NCBI GenBank assembly: GCA_934045075.1
Contig: OW203721.1
Location: forward strand, 26,630,181 to 26,694,180
Direction: 5' to 3'
Origin: Yponomeuta sedellus
Taxonomy: Eukaryota; Arthropoda; Insecta; Lepidoptera; Yponomeutidae
DNA: 64,000 nt
In this document: positions 28,190 through 41,614 of the stretch, piece after piece
Numbering within the stretch: the stretch's first letter is position 1
Layout: every line of letters begins with the position of its first letter
The notes under the pieces: generated by a model
The model's database searches: none
Told to the model about the DNA's origin: nothing
Seen by the model: the letters and a program-made list of their open reading frames with translations, nothing else
Program-made: the position numbers and the translations under genes

Positions 28190-28389
28190 TGTGGCTCGGA
28201 GGGGTAGGCTTTTGGTCCTGTCTACCGAAGACAGCTGAAATCAAGCCAGACTGCGACTTCTGTGGCCGCGTCCTGCTAGCAGTGGTCTAGTCTAGAGTCA
28301 CTAACCAGCGCGAGCTCACGGCGGCGGCGGCGTGCCGGCTTGTGTAGTGTCGCTGAGAACCCCGTAGCAGCCGGTCGCATCGTCCACCG
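28190..28389 (+). other. Candidate 5' UTR first exon of the amino acid transporter
   Basis: A GC-rich block within AT-rich surroundings ends in an excellent donor, CACCG|GTAAGTG at 28389/28390. It contains a GGC-rich run near 28320-28335 and has no long ORF, so a non-coding first exon is the likely reading. It would splice to the acceptor at 29304, just before the transporter ATG. The transcription start is a guess. Confidence 0.45.
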
Positions 28390-29341
28390 GTAAGTGAAGC
28401 CCTACTACTGCTCGATTCCCTCATAGCTGACACACAGAACGCCCTCTCTTAATAATTTTCCCTCATGGGAATGCGAAGTGATTCCTTAACAGTAGCCTTC
28501 ATGTTGTAATTTACCTGTACAGGTACCTACGTACTAAGTTATTACGATGAACACAAATCTTCACACTTTAGCAGTAAGGTCAGCATACTTACGTTTGGCG
28601 TTTCCAGAGTTTGGTAAATGTTAAAAGGGCCCTCTGTGTGTTGACCCTCCGATATGTAGGATCGCTTACATATTGACGAGCGGAAGTCCCATTGCTGCTG
28701 CTACTTGCCCGGTCGATCGTCTGACCCCGACTAGTTTATACTACCTACTTACATTTATGGAGTTCTCGAGATGGACAAAAAGAAGAGTAAGTAAGACAGT
28801 GTTGTAATCGCGCTTATCTCATGATTATTGTGGCCGACCTGTTTCCAGATCAAGTAGATAGACATTTAAAATATTATTAATAGCCACCGGTGTCCAAATT
28901 AAGAATATTACTAAGTAATAAAGTCTTTTTTTCCTTTTAACTCCTTTCTTTGAAATCGGAAGAGATATAAATTAATGGAACAACCCATACTTAAGTATGT
29001 ACTCAGAAAATTTCTCGCTAAGAGAAATAAAAATAATTTAATTGAAATTAATTATACTGATTACTTATGAGAAGCATTGTTATCAGACTTCAAATACAGT
29101 AAAAGTCTGTCCCAATATTCACAAGAAACATTGTTCAGTTATCTCCTACCAAAGATTCCAATCCCAAACAGTTAGCTGAATGGACAGAACTACCTACTTA
29201 CTTCAATTGATAGTATTCAAACGTTGAGATGATCTAAAGGCGGGGCGGGTCGGACCATTCAAGGTGAACATGATTGTAGTATCAAAGTAATTCGTTGTTT
29301 TCAGGGTATACTTAGTGACCCACTGAAGAAAATCTACTAAG

Positions 29342-32300
29342 ATGACTAAAAACGTGGAGGCAGGTTCCTCCAAGAAGTCCGAGGCCACAGAAACCACGCC
29401 ACTTGTGGCTCCGGTGAGTATACGCTAAAGTAGGTAATAGAGACTACACTGGTGATTTGGTAACTAATTGTGTTCAGAATAGAACACAACAGCATTCTAC
29501 CAGTTACACCAAAGTAGGGTTAGTCGCAGATCGAAATTTGTTCAGATCAAACAAACCCATTACTACAGCTGTAGCAGTATTTGGTAGCATTACCTAGCAG
29601 TAGCAATACCTATATAAAACCGATATGCAAATGAAAAAATGCCTTTTAACTTCGCGTCGCGTGTCATAGTGCCTAGTCTATCTAAACGACACCAAGTTCT
29701 TCGATTTTCTACGTTACGTGCATAGGTTTTACATTGACTTACATGTTTAGTAGGAGTTATTGAATAAGTATTCAGTAATGAAGAGAACCAAACTACAATA
29801 AATTAAGTTCTCAATGCGAAGTAATACATACATACATCTTGCACCAACTGGCTCAGCAAGTAAAACACAGGGCGTTAGAAGACGGTCGTACAAAGATTGA
29901 ACCCAATGTCTACAAAACCTGGCTGTATGGTAACAGATAGACTATGCCTTTATTGCACTTAAGATAAAATTACAATACAACGGGCTCACCATCAACCTGT
30001 TCCGAGCCTCCGCATGCGTCACAATGGTCATATTTATAACCAGCCTACAGGAGATGGCACAATAAGTAGAAAGACGAGTAATTGCTACTAGATAATTTAA
30101 ACAAGTCATTCAGCACCATTCAGCAGTCATTCATGCATAGAATTTCCAGCATAAGGGCCTATGTTTCTAAACCTCCCCCAGAATGTAGAGGGCAAGGACG
30201 GCAATGGCGGCCTGTCGACGAAACAGACGGCGTTGCTGATTGCTGGCGAGATGGCTGGCAGTGGAGTTTTGGCGCTCCCGCGGGCACTCACCAGGACTGG
30301 TAAGGATCTTTAAAATATCCTGAAACTTAAAGTCAGATTCACAACAACGTTAGCAATATTGTATTTTTTAGACACCTCAATGTCATGATCGAGATTATTG
30401 ATTTGCTGCCAACTATAGCTTTGAACTTGGTAAGACAAGTACAGACTCTACATTTTGTGATATATCGGTGCAGAAAACTCTTCAAATTTTTTTTTTAAAT
30501 AGGTTAAGACCAATACAATATAGCTGTTCCACATAAAAAGTCCTCACTTACGGAATTAAAATGAATGGAACTGCTGAATTTTTTTCTTTACAATAATCAT
30601 TGTACTAAAAAAATATCATTGTACTAAGAATGCTCTGTACGTTAGCAAGTAGAAGCCTCAATTTTCTGTTAGATATAGGATTTAGTTACACACTGCATAA
30701 ATTGTACAGCGGAGGAAAAATGGCTTAGCCCGTAAGGCTGTAGGTACGTCTATCCCATACTGGCGCGGTATCGATAAATGTAACATATTCATAGATAGAG
30801 GGTCTGTTCCCTGTACTAGGACTCTGTTTATACGTGTGTGTTTTAATCAAATTGTCAATATTGTGCTGATTCAAATAAAAGATAGAAGAGGCTCTATGTA
30901 TTTAAATAGCCTAGTTCATCAGATAGCCGGATTGTGTCATGGATGATACTCGTATTGCGCCTTATTTTATCATTACCTATGCAGCAGTTATATATGTGCG
31001 GGCGGCACAAGACCGATAAGCTTGAAAAACCATGAGGAGAACCTATGTCCTGAAGTGGGCGGCAAATGGCTGATGTTGATGATGCAGCATCAATATAGGT
31101 AGCGTGATGTGGTTTTCCAGTGCTCTTCAATTTTCAAATTGGTTTATCAGGATTTATTATAAATAATTGGCAATAATAAAGAATAAGAATGGCCAGCAGC
31201 GAGAAGAGCTTCCTAAAAGTGAAACTGTATCCTAGGCTCCCAGCCTAATACACAGCTGCAAATTGATATCATTGTTCTGTTCAACGGTTTCGAAACGAGT
31301 GACATCTGATCGTTAGATCAAGGACCTTATCCACGGACACATTGGATCACAAACTGGAAAGACGAACAGAAATACCTTTCCCAGTGATTTCAAAAGTTAC
31401 TACCAGCTTACGCTGAAATCCCAAAGTGTGTAGAGTCACTGTGGTAGAGCGGGCGTTCTTTTGATCGCGGCATTGCACTCAGAAAAACAAACTCATTAGA
31501 ATTAATGCGTGAGAAACAGAGACAAAAAAACTCGAATAGATAAAGTACCTAACCTGTCGTGTTTGGGGACCGTCGTCGGCGGCGTATCGGTTTCCACATT
31601 CCGAGCTCCGACCGCAGTTCTAATTTAAAATGCCATAAAAAAACATTTGCGCAAGATTTTCCTACTAAAAATATGCATTTAGGCCCGAAATACCCATCAA
31701 AAAGTCATTCTATCTGTTGGTACCGGAATTTCCCTAAATAAATACTTAAGAAAAAATTAATCTCTTTCTTTACATTTCAAGTACCTAGATGTTAAGTTGT
31801 ACTTAGTGAAGTTCTTACTAACTGGCGCGGCGATACCTATGTGTATAGAAATAATGAGCTCATAAGTTATATTTTGTACCGAAGAAAGTATAAAATAACT
31901 ATATAAGGATACCTTGCAAGTTGTTTATGGTTTATGACTAAACAAGCATTACTATATGCCTAGTATACTAACCTGTGCGGTACAGTGGAAATCAGATTAT
32001 GTGTGAGACTAATCACCAGTGAGTAAAGGAGCTGAGTAGTTGGAAAACGCATTTTCTGAACACTGTGCACTCGACAGCATCTTTGTAGCAAAGTCCTTCT
32101 TAATGTAACTTATTAGATAACACGCATGTAAAGGTTTATGTGCCCTTGATTATTCCAATAAACAATAGCCGAGACAAATATGTGAAAAAAATAATTTTGC
32201 TGAAAATCCCATAAAATGTAAGTAGAAACCGCTGTTTTCTCGCGGTTTTGTCTCTTCTACCTATATATTAGATTACAAATTAGAAAATTCTTTATTGCTC

Positions 32301-35300
32301 AATAAGCATATTTGTGCAAGGGCGAGCTTTATACTAATTTGTGCAAAGGCGAGCGTATTTTTTCCAGCTATATTACGTATTACTGTTGACGTGAAAAATT
32401 ACTTCTACGTAAAAAAGCACTGGCTGCTCGCTTGCCCAATATTTTTTATAGCCGAAGCTCTACAAGTGCCTTACATCTACCGATGTTACGTAAGCACGAG
32501 GCCGGAGGGTAACCATGTGGTTAAGTCTCGTACGTCACGTGTTGTTGCACGCTGGGTTAATTCTTGAGGGTCTTATCTTACACCTCTAGATTATCACTGC
32601 ATTAGCCTAAATAAAACCATACAAGTGAGCCACGCGAATTGCAATACGTAAGCGATTGAAACAAAAAGTAATATTCGCGTCTACAGCTACAATTTCAAAC
32701 CATTATTTCTAACAAATTTTGGTTTATTTATACGAAAGGAACAACATCAGGCAGAGTAGTACGATGGCACGAATCACGCGTTTTGTGGCGATATCTTGTC
32801 AGAATTTAACTATTAATGTTCTGCAAACTACGACTTTTGGCATTTACAACTAGTACCAATTTCATCGTACTACTTCCTTTTTTCCTCTGTGGAACTATCC
32901 AGGCAGATCTGTCTGCTGTAAATGTCTCCTCAACATACGCAACAAAGACATACTAGCCAACTTACACAAATAGTTCTAATCAAAAGAAGCGGCCAAGCGA
33001 AATTCATTGCTTTCATGACAAATATGTTTTAGGCACGCTCTTAACATGCCGTCTGCGACTTGCTGTTGGTATATTATTGTTCCTTGTTGAGCACGTTGTT
33101 TCTTCTCAGGCTGGGTGGGAGTGCCGATCATCATCCTGATGTGTGTGGTAGCAGCCTTCAGCGGCAAGCGGCTTGGCGATTGCTGGACTCTGCTGGAGGC
33201 GCGCGATCCGCAGCTGCGGACGCGCCAGCGCACGCCCTACTCCATCATTGCCGGACAGGCGCTCGGCAAGACCTGGAGGTGAGAAGAAAGCTTGGCACTC
33301 CAGAGCTCTGGATGTCTAATTTGTTCTTGAAACGTCGCAAATGAGATTAGTCTCTACTTTTCGTGGTTGACGATCACAACATAAATTGGTTTCTAAGGTG
33401 AACTCTTGTTTGTTTCGGAATACGTTGTGTATCAACATCTACCTATTTGTCTGTAGTATCGCTTTAATCATACTCTGTCAAATTTTATCCTAAGCGGTTC
33501 AACTGTTTGGCGTAAAATAGGTAGTAATAAAAATGCAAGGAAACATGCACATATACAATATTAGGTACTGTAATAAATGTGTCATCATATTAAGGCAAAA
33601 TCTACCTAGACTACTGTAGTGAGAGTAATCTTGCCATGAGCCAATATTAGATCTCGCACGAAACCATAGTAAAGTTGCCTGTTAATAGATCTGATAGTTC
33701 ATACCTATAGAGGATCAGCGCAAGATTCAGTTACCACTCTTAAAATGTCACCAATAACTTCTCTAAAGCAGTTTATAATCTGTGGTACAGTAAAACGGAA
33801 TCACGCTTTTATGATGATTTTTATATAAGTATGATTCCTTAAAACACCGATTACAACTGTCTGATGTAGAGATTTTACAATGAAAGATGTAGCCACAGCT
33901 CAAATACACTACCTCTGACCTCTGAATAAAATAATCATTACGAGTATCTTTAAGTCTTTAAATAAAAAAAAAATAGAGGTTTGTACTGATTATCTAAACT
34001 ATTATCTTCTGTTTCTGAACTACGTTCTAGACCTGTAGCTCGGGCAACAGTGCTCTTCAACGTTCAATACAGCGGGATTGTAGCTTATAGACATGTATAA
34101 GTATAAAACAGTACATTACCTAAGTTAAGAGGTATACTTTAGAGAAATCGTGTGTTTAAAAAGGTAGAAAAGCTTGCCACAGACCATTTTCGTCTGCATT
34201 TGAGTGGTGTTTTTGAGGAATCGTGTTTTTTATAAATAACACCATCTCTATTATACCTACCTACGTAGGCAAATCTATTCAAGTTGATTACCCGAACCAC
34301 ATTCTCGGAAGTGGTCCGACGAGTTTTGCTATAATGAACTGCGACCGTGGGTGTCTAGCTGCGCTTAACAACAAAAAATACAGAGTTTGGCGTAAAGAAT
34401 TAATAATCCGACGACCGTTTCTATTGCATAGTTCTTCTAATATTTTCTTTTTGTTTAAGCATATTTCAGATAATAATTAAAATAAAGCAAAAACACTACC
34501 ATAAACAACTCAAGATCAGGGGCCTGTTATTAGGTACCATTCATGGCTTGCAAAGTCGATTAATCCACGCTTCCGTAACCTACATCGAATTCTCTTAAGG
34601 AACTACGAATTGTAGTCTTTGCGCCTCGATTCTGGCTCTATTAAAGTTACAAGCGCCTGTAAATCTGCAATAGCAACAATGCGGCATCGTACTTCTGACG
34701 CATCACCACAATGTGTTGATTTTTTTAAAAACAAAACTACACAAGTTTCGGAGATTACCTCCTTCATCCAAACTTACAAACTGGCAAAACTCTTTAGTAA
34801 TGTTAGTGTATATCGGTTAGCGATAGGGCCTTATCAGTGGCGGGATAGTGATGAAAATTAAAGTCGTCGATGTAAGAGTAGTCAATGCAAATGAGGGGCT
34901 GAAAGTCTTCTTCTTTCATGTCGAAAGCGTCGAATCCTCCTCAGTAACCTCAGTTGCAAAACCGCGCCACTGCGATTGCGCTGAAAGATGCCATCATGAA
35001 ATCCTGTAGGCTGCACTGAGCTTCAGGGCAGACAAAAAGATGCGATATTGTTCATGTTAAAAGTAAGATAAATATGAATAAATCAGAGAGCGCGGCGAAG
35101 ACCACGCGATGTAGAGAGAGACGGCACAAGATGATGAAGATAATTCAATTCAATTCAATTCAATTTATTTCAAGGTAAAAAATTTACATTCTGTTTGCTG
35201 AATGTCAAAGTACAATGCAACAAGAAAGTGAAAGCCGCTGCCTTCGGGCCGTAGTGTAGTGGAGAAACAGGAAGCGGGAAAAAACTCCACGCTGACCATC

Positions 35301-38300
35301 CTTTCTCAAATACATCAAAATTTACCACCTATACCTATAAGATTCCCTGATTGCCATTAATAACGTTAATAACTTTAAATGCCAAAGCATTAGTTATCTA
35401 AACAGTATACGGCGTGTTACAGCGTATTCGTGTCAATGGCCATCATGCTGACGCTGTTCGGCGCGTCAGTGGTATACCTGCTGATGGCCGCGCAGATCAT
35501 CGAGGAGATCATGCGCGCGCTGATGCCCACGGCTACGCTCTGCATCTGGTTCCTCGTCGTGGCCTGCGCATGCACACCGCTCATGATGTTCAACTCGCCT
35601 AAAGACTTCTCGTGAGTACCGCGCAGCGTTTTTTACTAGAACGAATGGAGAAGATTAATTCTATTTTAGGTATCGTTTAGAATTCTGGGCAATTTTTAGG
35701 AAAATTGTTGATGATGAAGTTTTAGATAAGCTAATTTAGTAGGCTGATTTTAGTGAGCTAATACATGACAGCATGTTTTAAGATGACATTTAATTTTCTA
35801 GGCCTAGTAAGGGTTTTTGGGTGACACAAATCCAAATACCTACAAACAAATGAACTGCTTGGGTAGTACGACAATGCTAGTCGCGCTCATTTACTTTTGC
35901 GTTTACATACTTTGCAAATTTTGACATTTTAGCGTCACATTTAGCATGGCAAGTGTCCTACGCATGTTCTATATCGGTAATTGGAAAAGAGTTGAAGGAG
36001 TGGTCCAGAATTAGATTGAGAAACATAAATGCTTGTCATGTCGACAATTTCATCACGCCATGTTTTGCTTTTCAGTTTCCCATCCAGATTTGTCGCTGAA
36101 GACGCGTAAGAATGATTTTTGTGACCCTTTTATGTCCTACAATTATCATTCATGCCTTGCTTTCCTTTTTCTTTTAGGTAACATATAGTCGCATACTTCT
36201 AACACTTATTAGTACCTACCTTATATTTTCCGTAGCATACACAAGGCGCGCACGCACGACTTATTCAAGCTTCTCAGTTCTGACATTGAAAATAACAAAT
36301 GGTTTTTTTAGTTATTTTTAAAATCAGGACTGATGAGGCTAATCCGGTTAGTCATTTCAATACAGATCAATTTCTTGATTCCCGTACTAATAACAATTAT
36401 CAAATCTTTCACTGCATTTGGGAGTATATTTATTTTGTTGCACCGTAGCTTAAGTATAGCATCCTTTACTGCAATTCAGTCGCTTAGAATCCAAATTCTA
36501 AGTTAAAGAGTAAGGCAGATAGCATTTTAGAACCAATCGGAGATCCCATGTGTCTAATTGTATAGCTTAGAGATTATTGGGAGCTACTTTAGGGCTCTTA
36601 TATCTTTAACATCTTTAATTTGCCTTAGTACCATCTTTGTCACATTAAGATACCTACACGTTGTGACCCTCCAGGTGGACCGGCGTCATAGCGTTGGGCA
36701 CGACGGTGGTGGCCTGCATCCTGTACTTTATCCAGATAATGAATGACATCCGGCCGTTCCCCACGTACCGCTACGGCATCCATGGCTTCCAGGACTTCTT
36801 CCTAGCTTTCGGCACCATCATGTTTGCCTTCGGGGGCGCTTCCGCCTTCCCCACCATCCAGAATGATATGTCAGACAAGACCAAGTTCAACAAGAGTTTG
36901 CTGTATTCCTTCGGTGGTAAGTTAAAGCCAGCGCTTCGAGTGCTGACTATTCGATGGTAGTATATGAATTGTGAATTCCTTCAGTGTCAAAACATACATT
37001 GTAGCGGCACAAACAGCCGTAATTTTACGTTAAGTTTGAAGCGACTGTAGATTTCAGTACATGATTTTAAGGACAGCAAAGTCCTAAAAACTTTCCGATT
37101 TTTTAGAGGTACTGAACCCTAAAAACACAGAATAATTAGGAGTGGTGGTACCGGGCGATAGAAAGCCGTCCTCACATACGGAAGTCTATAGACTTCGAAC
37201 CCGGCTTATACTAATGACTTTGTTTTTCTATATTACCTACATTTATAAAGTTGCAGTAGAAATGCCACTAGTTGCTTGCGAAGGAAAACGTCATGAGAAA
37301 ACCTGAGCGTATTAGGTGTTCACAGATATCTTAGCGCTTGAAACTGCCAATTGGCGGTACGCACGCGTAGTAATTTAGCCCGTACTCTCCCGGAGAAAAG
37401 ATCTTTGCCCTTTAGTTAAACCTATATAACCACAATAAAAACGTTTAAGAATGTTGGTATTTAATTTATAGGATATGTTGCGTAGATGAGACAAGTGTTT
37501 TCCATACTGCATTAGAAATTAGATATTTTTTAAATTAATATTAATTTAGGTAAGAATTTCAATCAAAATTCTTTTAGCCTCAATACTTATTCGTCTTCAG
37601 GGTATGTTAGTCCACTGCTGGACATTGCCCTCCCCTAATGAGAGCCATAGCGCCCTGTCTTCAGCTTGACGCATCCAGCATCTGCCTGCAGTTTTTCGCA
37701 GATCATCATCCCACCTGGTCGGAGGCCGTCTTAATATTTCAATACCTACTTAATACCCAATAAGTAAACTTACTGGTTTCCTCGTGCGCTACGTCCACAG
37801 CGGTGCTGTGCTTGTACCTGCCGATCTCGATAGCCGGCTACATGGTGTACGGCGAGTCGGTGCTCCCCAACCTGGCGGCCTCGCTCACGCCGACGCCGCT
37901 TACCCTGGTCGCCAACGTGCTCATGGCCGTCCACCTCATCACCGCCTTCATCATCATCATCAACCCCGTCTGCCAGGAAGCCGAGGAGCTCTACAAGGTC
38001 TCGCCAGGTGAGGGCGTTATTCATAAGCATACATTTATATTTGAAAAAAATAAATGTATGCTTATGAATAAAAAAATAAATGTATGCTCATGAAAATGAA
38101 GAAGAAAGAAATAATCTATATCTAAAACAAATATTAATTACAATAAGTGTATATATATATCGATTTCACGTAACGTTTCCCTAGGTGTAAAGAATTTGGT
38201 TTTTTGCTAAATACAATCAAAGTCTGTATTTCTGTGTTAAAGAGATAAATTCATGTTAAAATAAAAGAAGAAAACTTGATCGATATTGCAAAGATTTGTG

Positions 38301-39707
38301 AACAATTAAATAACGCATAAGCTGAAAAACTGAATAAATGAAACTAAATGCACAGGCTTTCACACAATATTTATAATCCAATAATACGACCGTTGGTAAC
38401 AGGTACCGTACTTTGTTAAACTTGCATCTTAGTTAGTTCCACGCATTAAGGTCACGCTGGTTGTAGTACTTCCTGGAAAGTCAGGATACCAGTCGCAAGC
38501 TACAAAGGAATGTTTCCACGCCCAGGACAAAGGGATTAACGTTGAAAACTTTATCCAACACTACTTTTCAAGAACTTCAACATTTGGCTTATTTTTCCAG
38601 TTATGTTATTTCATCTGCGCAGATTTGAAACTATGGAAAATAGATGCAAGGCCTAGGATGTTACCTCAGATCATCATTCTATGATCTGAGGATGTTACTA
38701 ACTTACCTATTTGGTATGGAGTCATCGGATATTACACTGGAACGCGGCGAATCGCTTAGCGTTATGCCTCTTGCCCCGTGATAGCGTGATTTGGCATAAC
38801 ATCGGAGACCACGCCAATTTTAGAGATTTGACAATAAATTATGGGCCGTCCAGACAACACATTATTGAGAAACCATAACTGACACGGTAACAATAACACT
38901 TCTCGACAGACTCGACAGTATGGCGAATGGGCGTGCGCGTGTCCATCATGGTGGCCATCCTGTTCATGGGCGAGAGCATCCCGCGCTTCTACACGATCCT
39001 GGCGCTGGTGGGCGGCACCACGGTGGCGCTTCTCACCTACGTGCTGCCCTCGCTCTGCTACCTCAAGCTCACTGAGCAGCCCCCAGCGGAGGGCCAGGCA
39101 CCCATGTGAGTGTATTGGCTTCCTGTCATTCTGATTCTCAAAATGTTTAACCAAGTACCTAGTTTGGGAAAAAGGGAAATTGTGACGATGGCATGACATC
39201 CCCAACGGAAAAAATGTTAAGCTGGGAAGAGCTAATTCTAATACTAAGCCCACTGTGGCATGAACTCTTCTATAAAGATTTAGAAAAAAATAGATCTTTG
39301 TAAATAATGAAATGATTTAATTCGATTTGATTATTACAAATTTGATTTGACTATTGCAATTTAATATTAATTATATTCTAATTGTCCAACGATTTGTATG
39401 CTTATTTAGGTAGAGCACATATCAACAAAAATTTTTAAATTTATAACATCTGTAAGTACTTGTGACTCACAAATCAATAAATGAATTATGAATATTGATT
39501 CACACGAAAAAACTTGAAAGGTAATCTATACCAGTTTAAATTCCTAACCCATACCTTTTCCCTTTTCACAGCGAGCAACCCGGCTGGATGCGCATGGTCT
39601 GCTGGGAGGTGGTGCTGCTGGGGGGAGTGGGAGGAGCCCTGGCCACCTACAGCGCCTTCAGCGCCATTTTTAGCACAGCCTTCACCACGCCTTGCTATCT
39701 CAAGTGA
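29342..39707 (+). CDS. AAAP-family amino acid transporter, 8 coding exons, 442 aa
   Basis: Exons: 29342-29413 (UTR part from 29305), 30182-30299, 33110-33278, 35423-35611, 36675-36916, 37801-38007, 38910-39105 and 39572-39707. All phases match and the stop is TGA. The first helix carries LIAGEMAGSGVLALPRAL, the signature of amino acid/auxin permeases. Later blocks KRLGDCWTLL, GFQDFFLAFGTIMFAFGGAS, FPTIQNDM, LYLPISIAGYMVYGE and GESIPRFYTILALVGG are classic for this family. About 11 membrane helices are expected, with a short cytosolic N-terminus (residues 1-36). Members are proton- or sodium-coupled amino acid carriers of the plasma membrane or lysosome. Insect relatives include PAT/SLC36-type proteins and Mahogany, and which one this is cannot be settled here. 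The acceptor for the seventh exon is ambiguous (38909 or 38918). Confidence 0.93.
35150..35310 (-). mobile_element. LINE 3' end with TTGAA-type tail (family B)
   Basis: On the minus strand, sequence containing CGGCCCGAAGGCAGCGG leads to AATAAATTGAATTGAATTG, that is, a polyadenylation-like signal followed by a pentanucleotide tail. Related copies occur at 48980-49100 (plus) and 51545-51670 (minus). It lies in an intron of the transporter. Confidence 0.65.
37150..37400 (+). mobile_element. SINE-like repeat, related to 1930-2150
   Basis: A degenerate B-box-like segment (GACTTCGAACCCGGC) near 37191-37206 is followed by a body with TGCGAAGGAAAACGTCATGA, parallel to the copy at 1930-2150. It is an intronic insertion in the transporter gene. 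Confidence 0.5.
37600..37740 (-). mobile_element. RTE-like LINE ORF2 C-terminal fragment
   Basis: The minus strand translates to a block close to PPTRWDDDLRKTAGRCWM, then QAEDRALW and VQQWT. This is the usual C-terminal signature of RTE-like LINE polyproteins in insects. It is truncated on both sides and intronic, just before the transporter exon at 37801. Confidence 0.7.
38017..38071. repeat. Perfect 21-bp inverted repeat next to a splice donor
   Basis: Arms 38017-38037 and 38051-38071 are exactly complementary (TTATTCATAAGCATACATT outward) with a 13-base loop. A further direct copy of the right arm follows at about 38078-38095 with one change. The hairpin starts ten bases after the donor of the transporter exon ending at 38007. 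Confidence 0.85.
38664..38691. repeat. Small perfect hairpin
   Basis: CCTCAGATCAT and ATGATCTGAGG form an 11-bp stem with a 6-base loop, flanked on both sides by GATGTTAC. It may be a local snap-back duplication. Intronic. Confidence 0.6.
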
Positions 39708-40021
39708 TGGCCTTGAGTAGATCGTCCGCTCTGAACACATAAAGGCTCTTCGTTGACAACATCGTTCTTTCTGACAACTTTGTTTCCACACTGGCAGTGC
39801 ATTACTTATTGTTAGCTTATCAATCGAAACAGGCTGTGTAATTTTGTAGGTACACTAACCGCAGTCCTGTATTGAGAAATTTATTACCTGTATATAGATG
39901 GCTCGTTTATATTCGAGAAATCTAAGGGACGGCTTAGTGAAATTCCGTGGTAAATACTTACTTAGGGCATTAGTAAATAACAGTCTGCCGCATTGTACAA
40001 TTTTTTTAATGTAAGTGCAAC

Positions 40022-40027
40022 AATAAA
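40022..40027 (+). terminator. Likely polyadenylation signal of the AAAP transporter
   Basis: A canonical AATAAA about 315 bases after the stop codon, in AT-rich 3' UTR-like sequence. Other weaker candidates exist, so usage is uncertain. Confidence 0.45.
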
Positions 40028-40715
40028 TAACACGGTTTGGGTCTTTGAAGCTCTAGTTACCTCACACTGGTACCTACTATATATTTTTGCGTGGCTGGTT
40101 GTACACGGTATGAGGACATGAATGATAAATTAAAAACTGAACCACTTGATGATGAGGACTTGTCATTATTACTCTAACATGATATAGAGAGACAAGTTTA
40201 GAAAGTAGCGTGAGCGAGCGATTGCTGAAACAGATCTAATTCGGTTTTTTAACGTTATTACTTGCGTTAACGTTAATACCAAAAATGTAGCTGTTGAATT
40301 AACTACTAACTAATGTATCTTTAGAAGGTATCTGGTAAAGAATGTATAACCTGAAAACTGTTACTTTGGTATCAAACATCATCATGTTGGAATTTTAAAT
40401 TTTAATGTTTCGTTTGTTAGGATTGGTCAGGTTTTTGGGTTGTTCGTTATTTACGCTGCAAACTGCATACAGTGTCAGATTGTCAACGTCATAATTATCA
40501 TAGTTCAATACAAAATAACTTTAAATACCTATTAAGTTAAGATCAAACTGTTTTTCTATATCTACCTAGAATTACACATTATGAATATTTTTATTTTAAC
40601 AGAATTTAAGTTGTGATTTTTTAATATACTTAATTATAAAAAAGTTTTTTTTTGTTATTGCCAATTAACATGTGTCAGTTATGTTTATTTGTGAAGTAAT
40701 AATACAAATGCCTCG

Positions 40716-41042
40716 CGCTCGTGGCCTAGGCGAACTGAGTGATTGGAATCAATCACTTGGTTAAGCAACAACAGGCGCGGTCAAGTACAGGATGGATGAG
40801 CGTCCCTTGACTACCGCTAGTGCCAATTTTCCGAGCGCTTCCGTGCTTCGGTAGGCACGTTAAGCCGTTGGTGCCGGCTGTCATATAATGGCTGTCGTTA
40901 AGCCATGTCGGAGGCCTTATGGGCGGCTGTCTTACAATCCTCCACCAACCCGGACTTGGCCCCCGTGGGGGAGTATGGCCTAACATTGCTGCGATGCAGG
41001 AAGAGACCCGTGCCCCAGCAGTGGGGACATACAAGGGTTGAT
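40716..41042 (+). repeat. Dispersed repeat, family A (near full-length copy)
   Basis: It matches 640-975 over most of its length, including GTGATTGGAATCAATCACTT, GGCCTTATGGGCGGCTGTCT and CTGCGATGCAGGAAGAGACC, and extends to GGGGACATACAAGGGTTGAT. It is non-coding and lies between the transporter and GCSH. Confidence 0.8.
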
Positions 41043-41279
41043 AATGAATACAAATGCCACCCACTAACGGAGAAATAACACATCGTGAGAAAATTCTAGT
41101 GTCTGAAGTGTCATATGAAGTGTATAATGACCTAACTTACTATGAGGCTAGCACTGCCCTTTGAAAATGAAGATTGATAAAATTCGAATATATAATAAGA
41201 CATCAACAAGCAATGTCATTGAGTAAGCACTTCTTATCATAGTCAAGATTTGCGTCAGCTGTGGCGACCCCCAGCGAAC

Positions 41280-41519
41280 ATGACGCAACCGACGAGTTAT
41301 CATAATTATTATCACCGAGCACTGATCAGATTTTACAGTCATTGGACTTTAAGGTACAATTCGGTGACTGTTAGTAAGTTTCCTAGTCGATGCCTCGAGG
41401 AGCCAGCAGTGGACGACAGGCTACGTCACTTGATGCTCCCGCACATATCCAGCATTCACATCAAACCTTGGTGGTGTACGGTCGTGTCGCCGGGTTACTT
41501 CGTGAACTTTAACTACATA
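41280..41519 (+). CDS. Orphan exon-like ORF with strong donor; protein not recognised
   Basis: From the ATG at 41280 an 80-codon ORF runs to a consensus donor ATAG|GTAAGTT at 41519/41520. The first 30 residues are basic and aromatic with no acidic residue (NYYHRALIRFYSHWTLRYN). The rest is well-formed coding-like sequence (CLEEPAVDDRLRHLMLPHIS, IKPWWCTVVSPGYFVNFNYI). The nearest downstream acceptor, at 42247, opens just before the GCSH ATG. Splicing there would read [10 protein letters not shown] and stop, in a frame different from GCSH. It may be an upstream exon of GCSH, a separate short gene, or an exon of an unrelated gene. I do not recognise the family. Confidence 0.4.
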
Positions 41520-41614
41520 GGTAAGTTAAATCTTACTGGGCATTTACTTCATATCCTCGGGATTCCTAATTTCAGAACGGGAGATTGAGAAACATTGCAA
41601 AAGTTATATTATTT

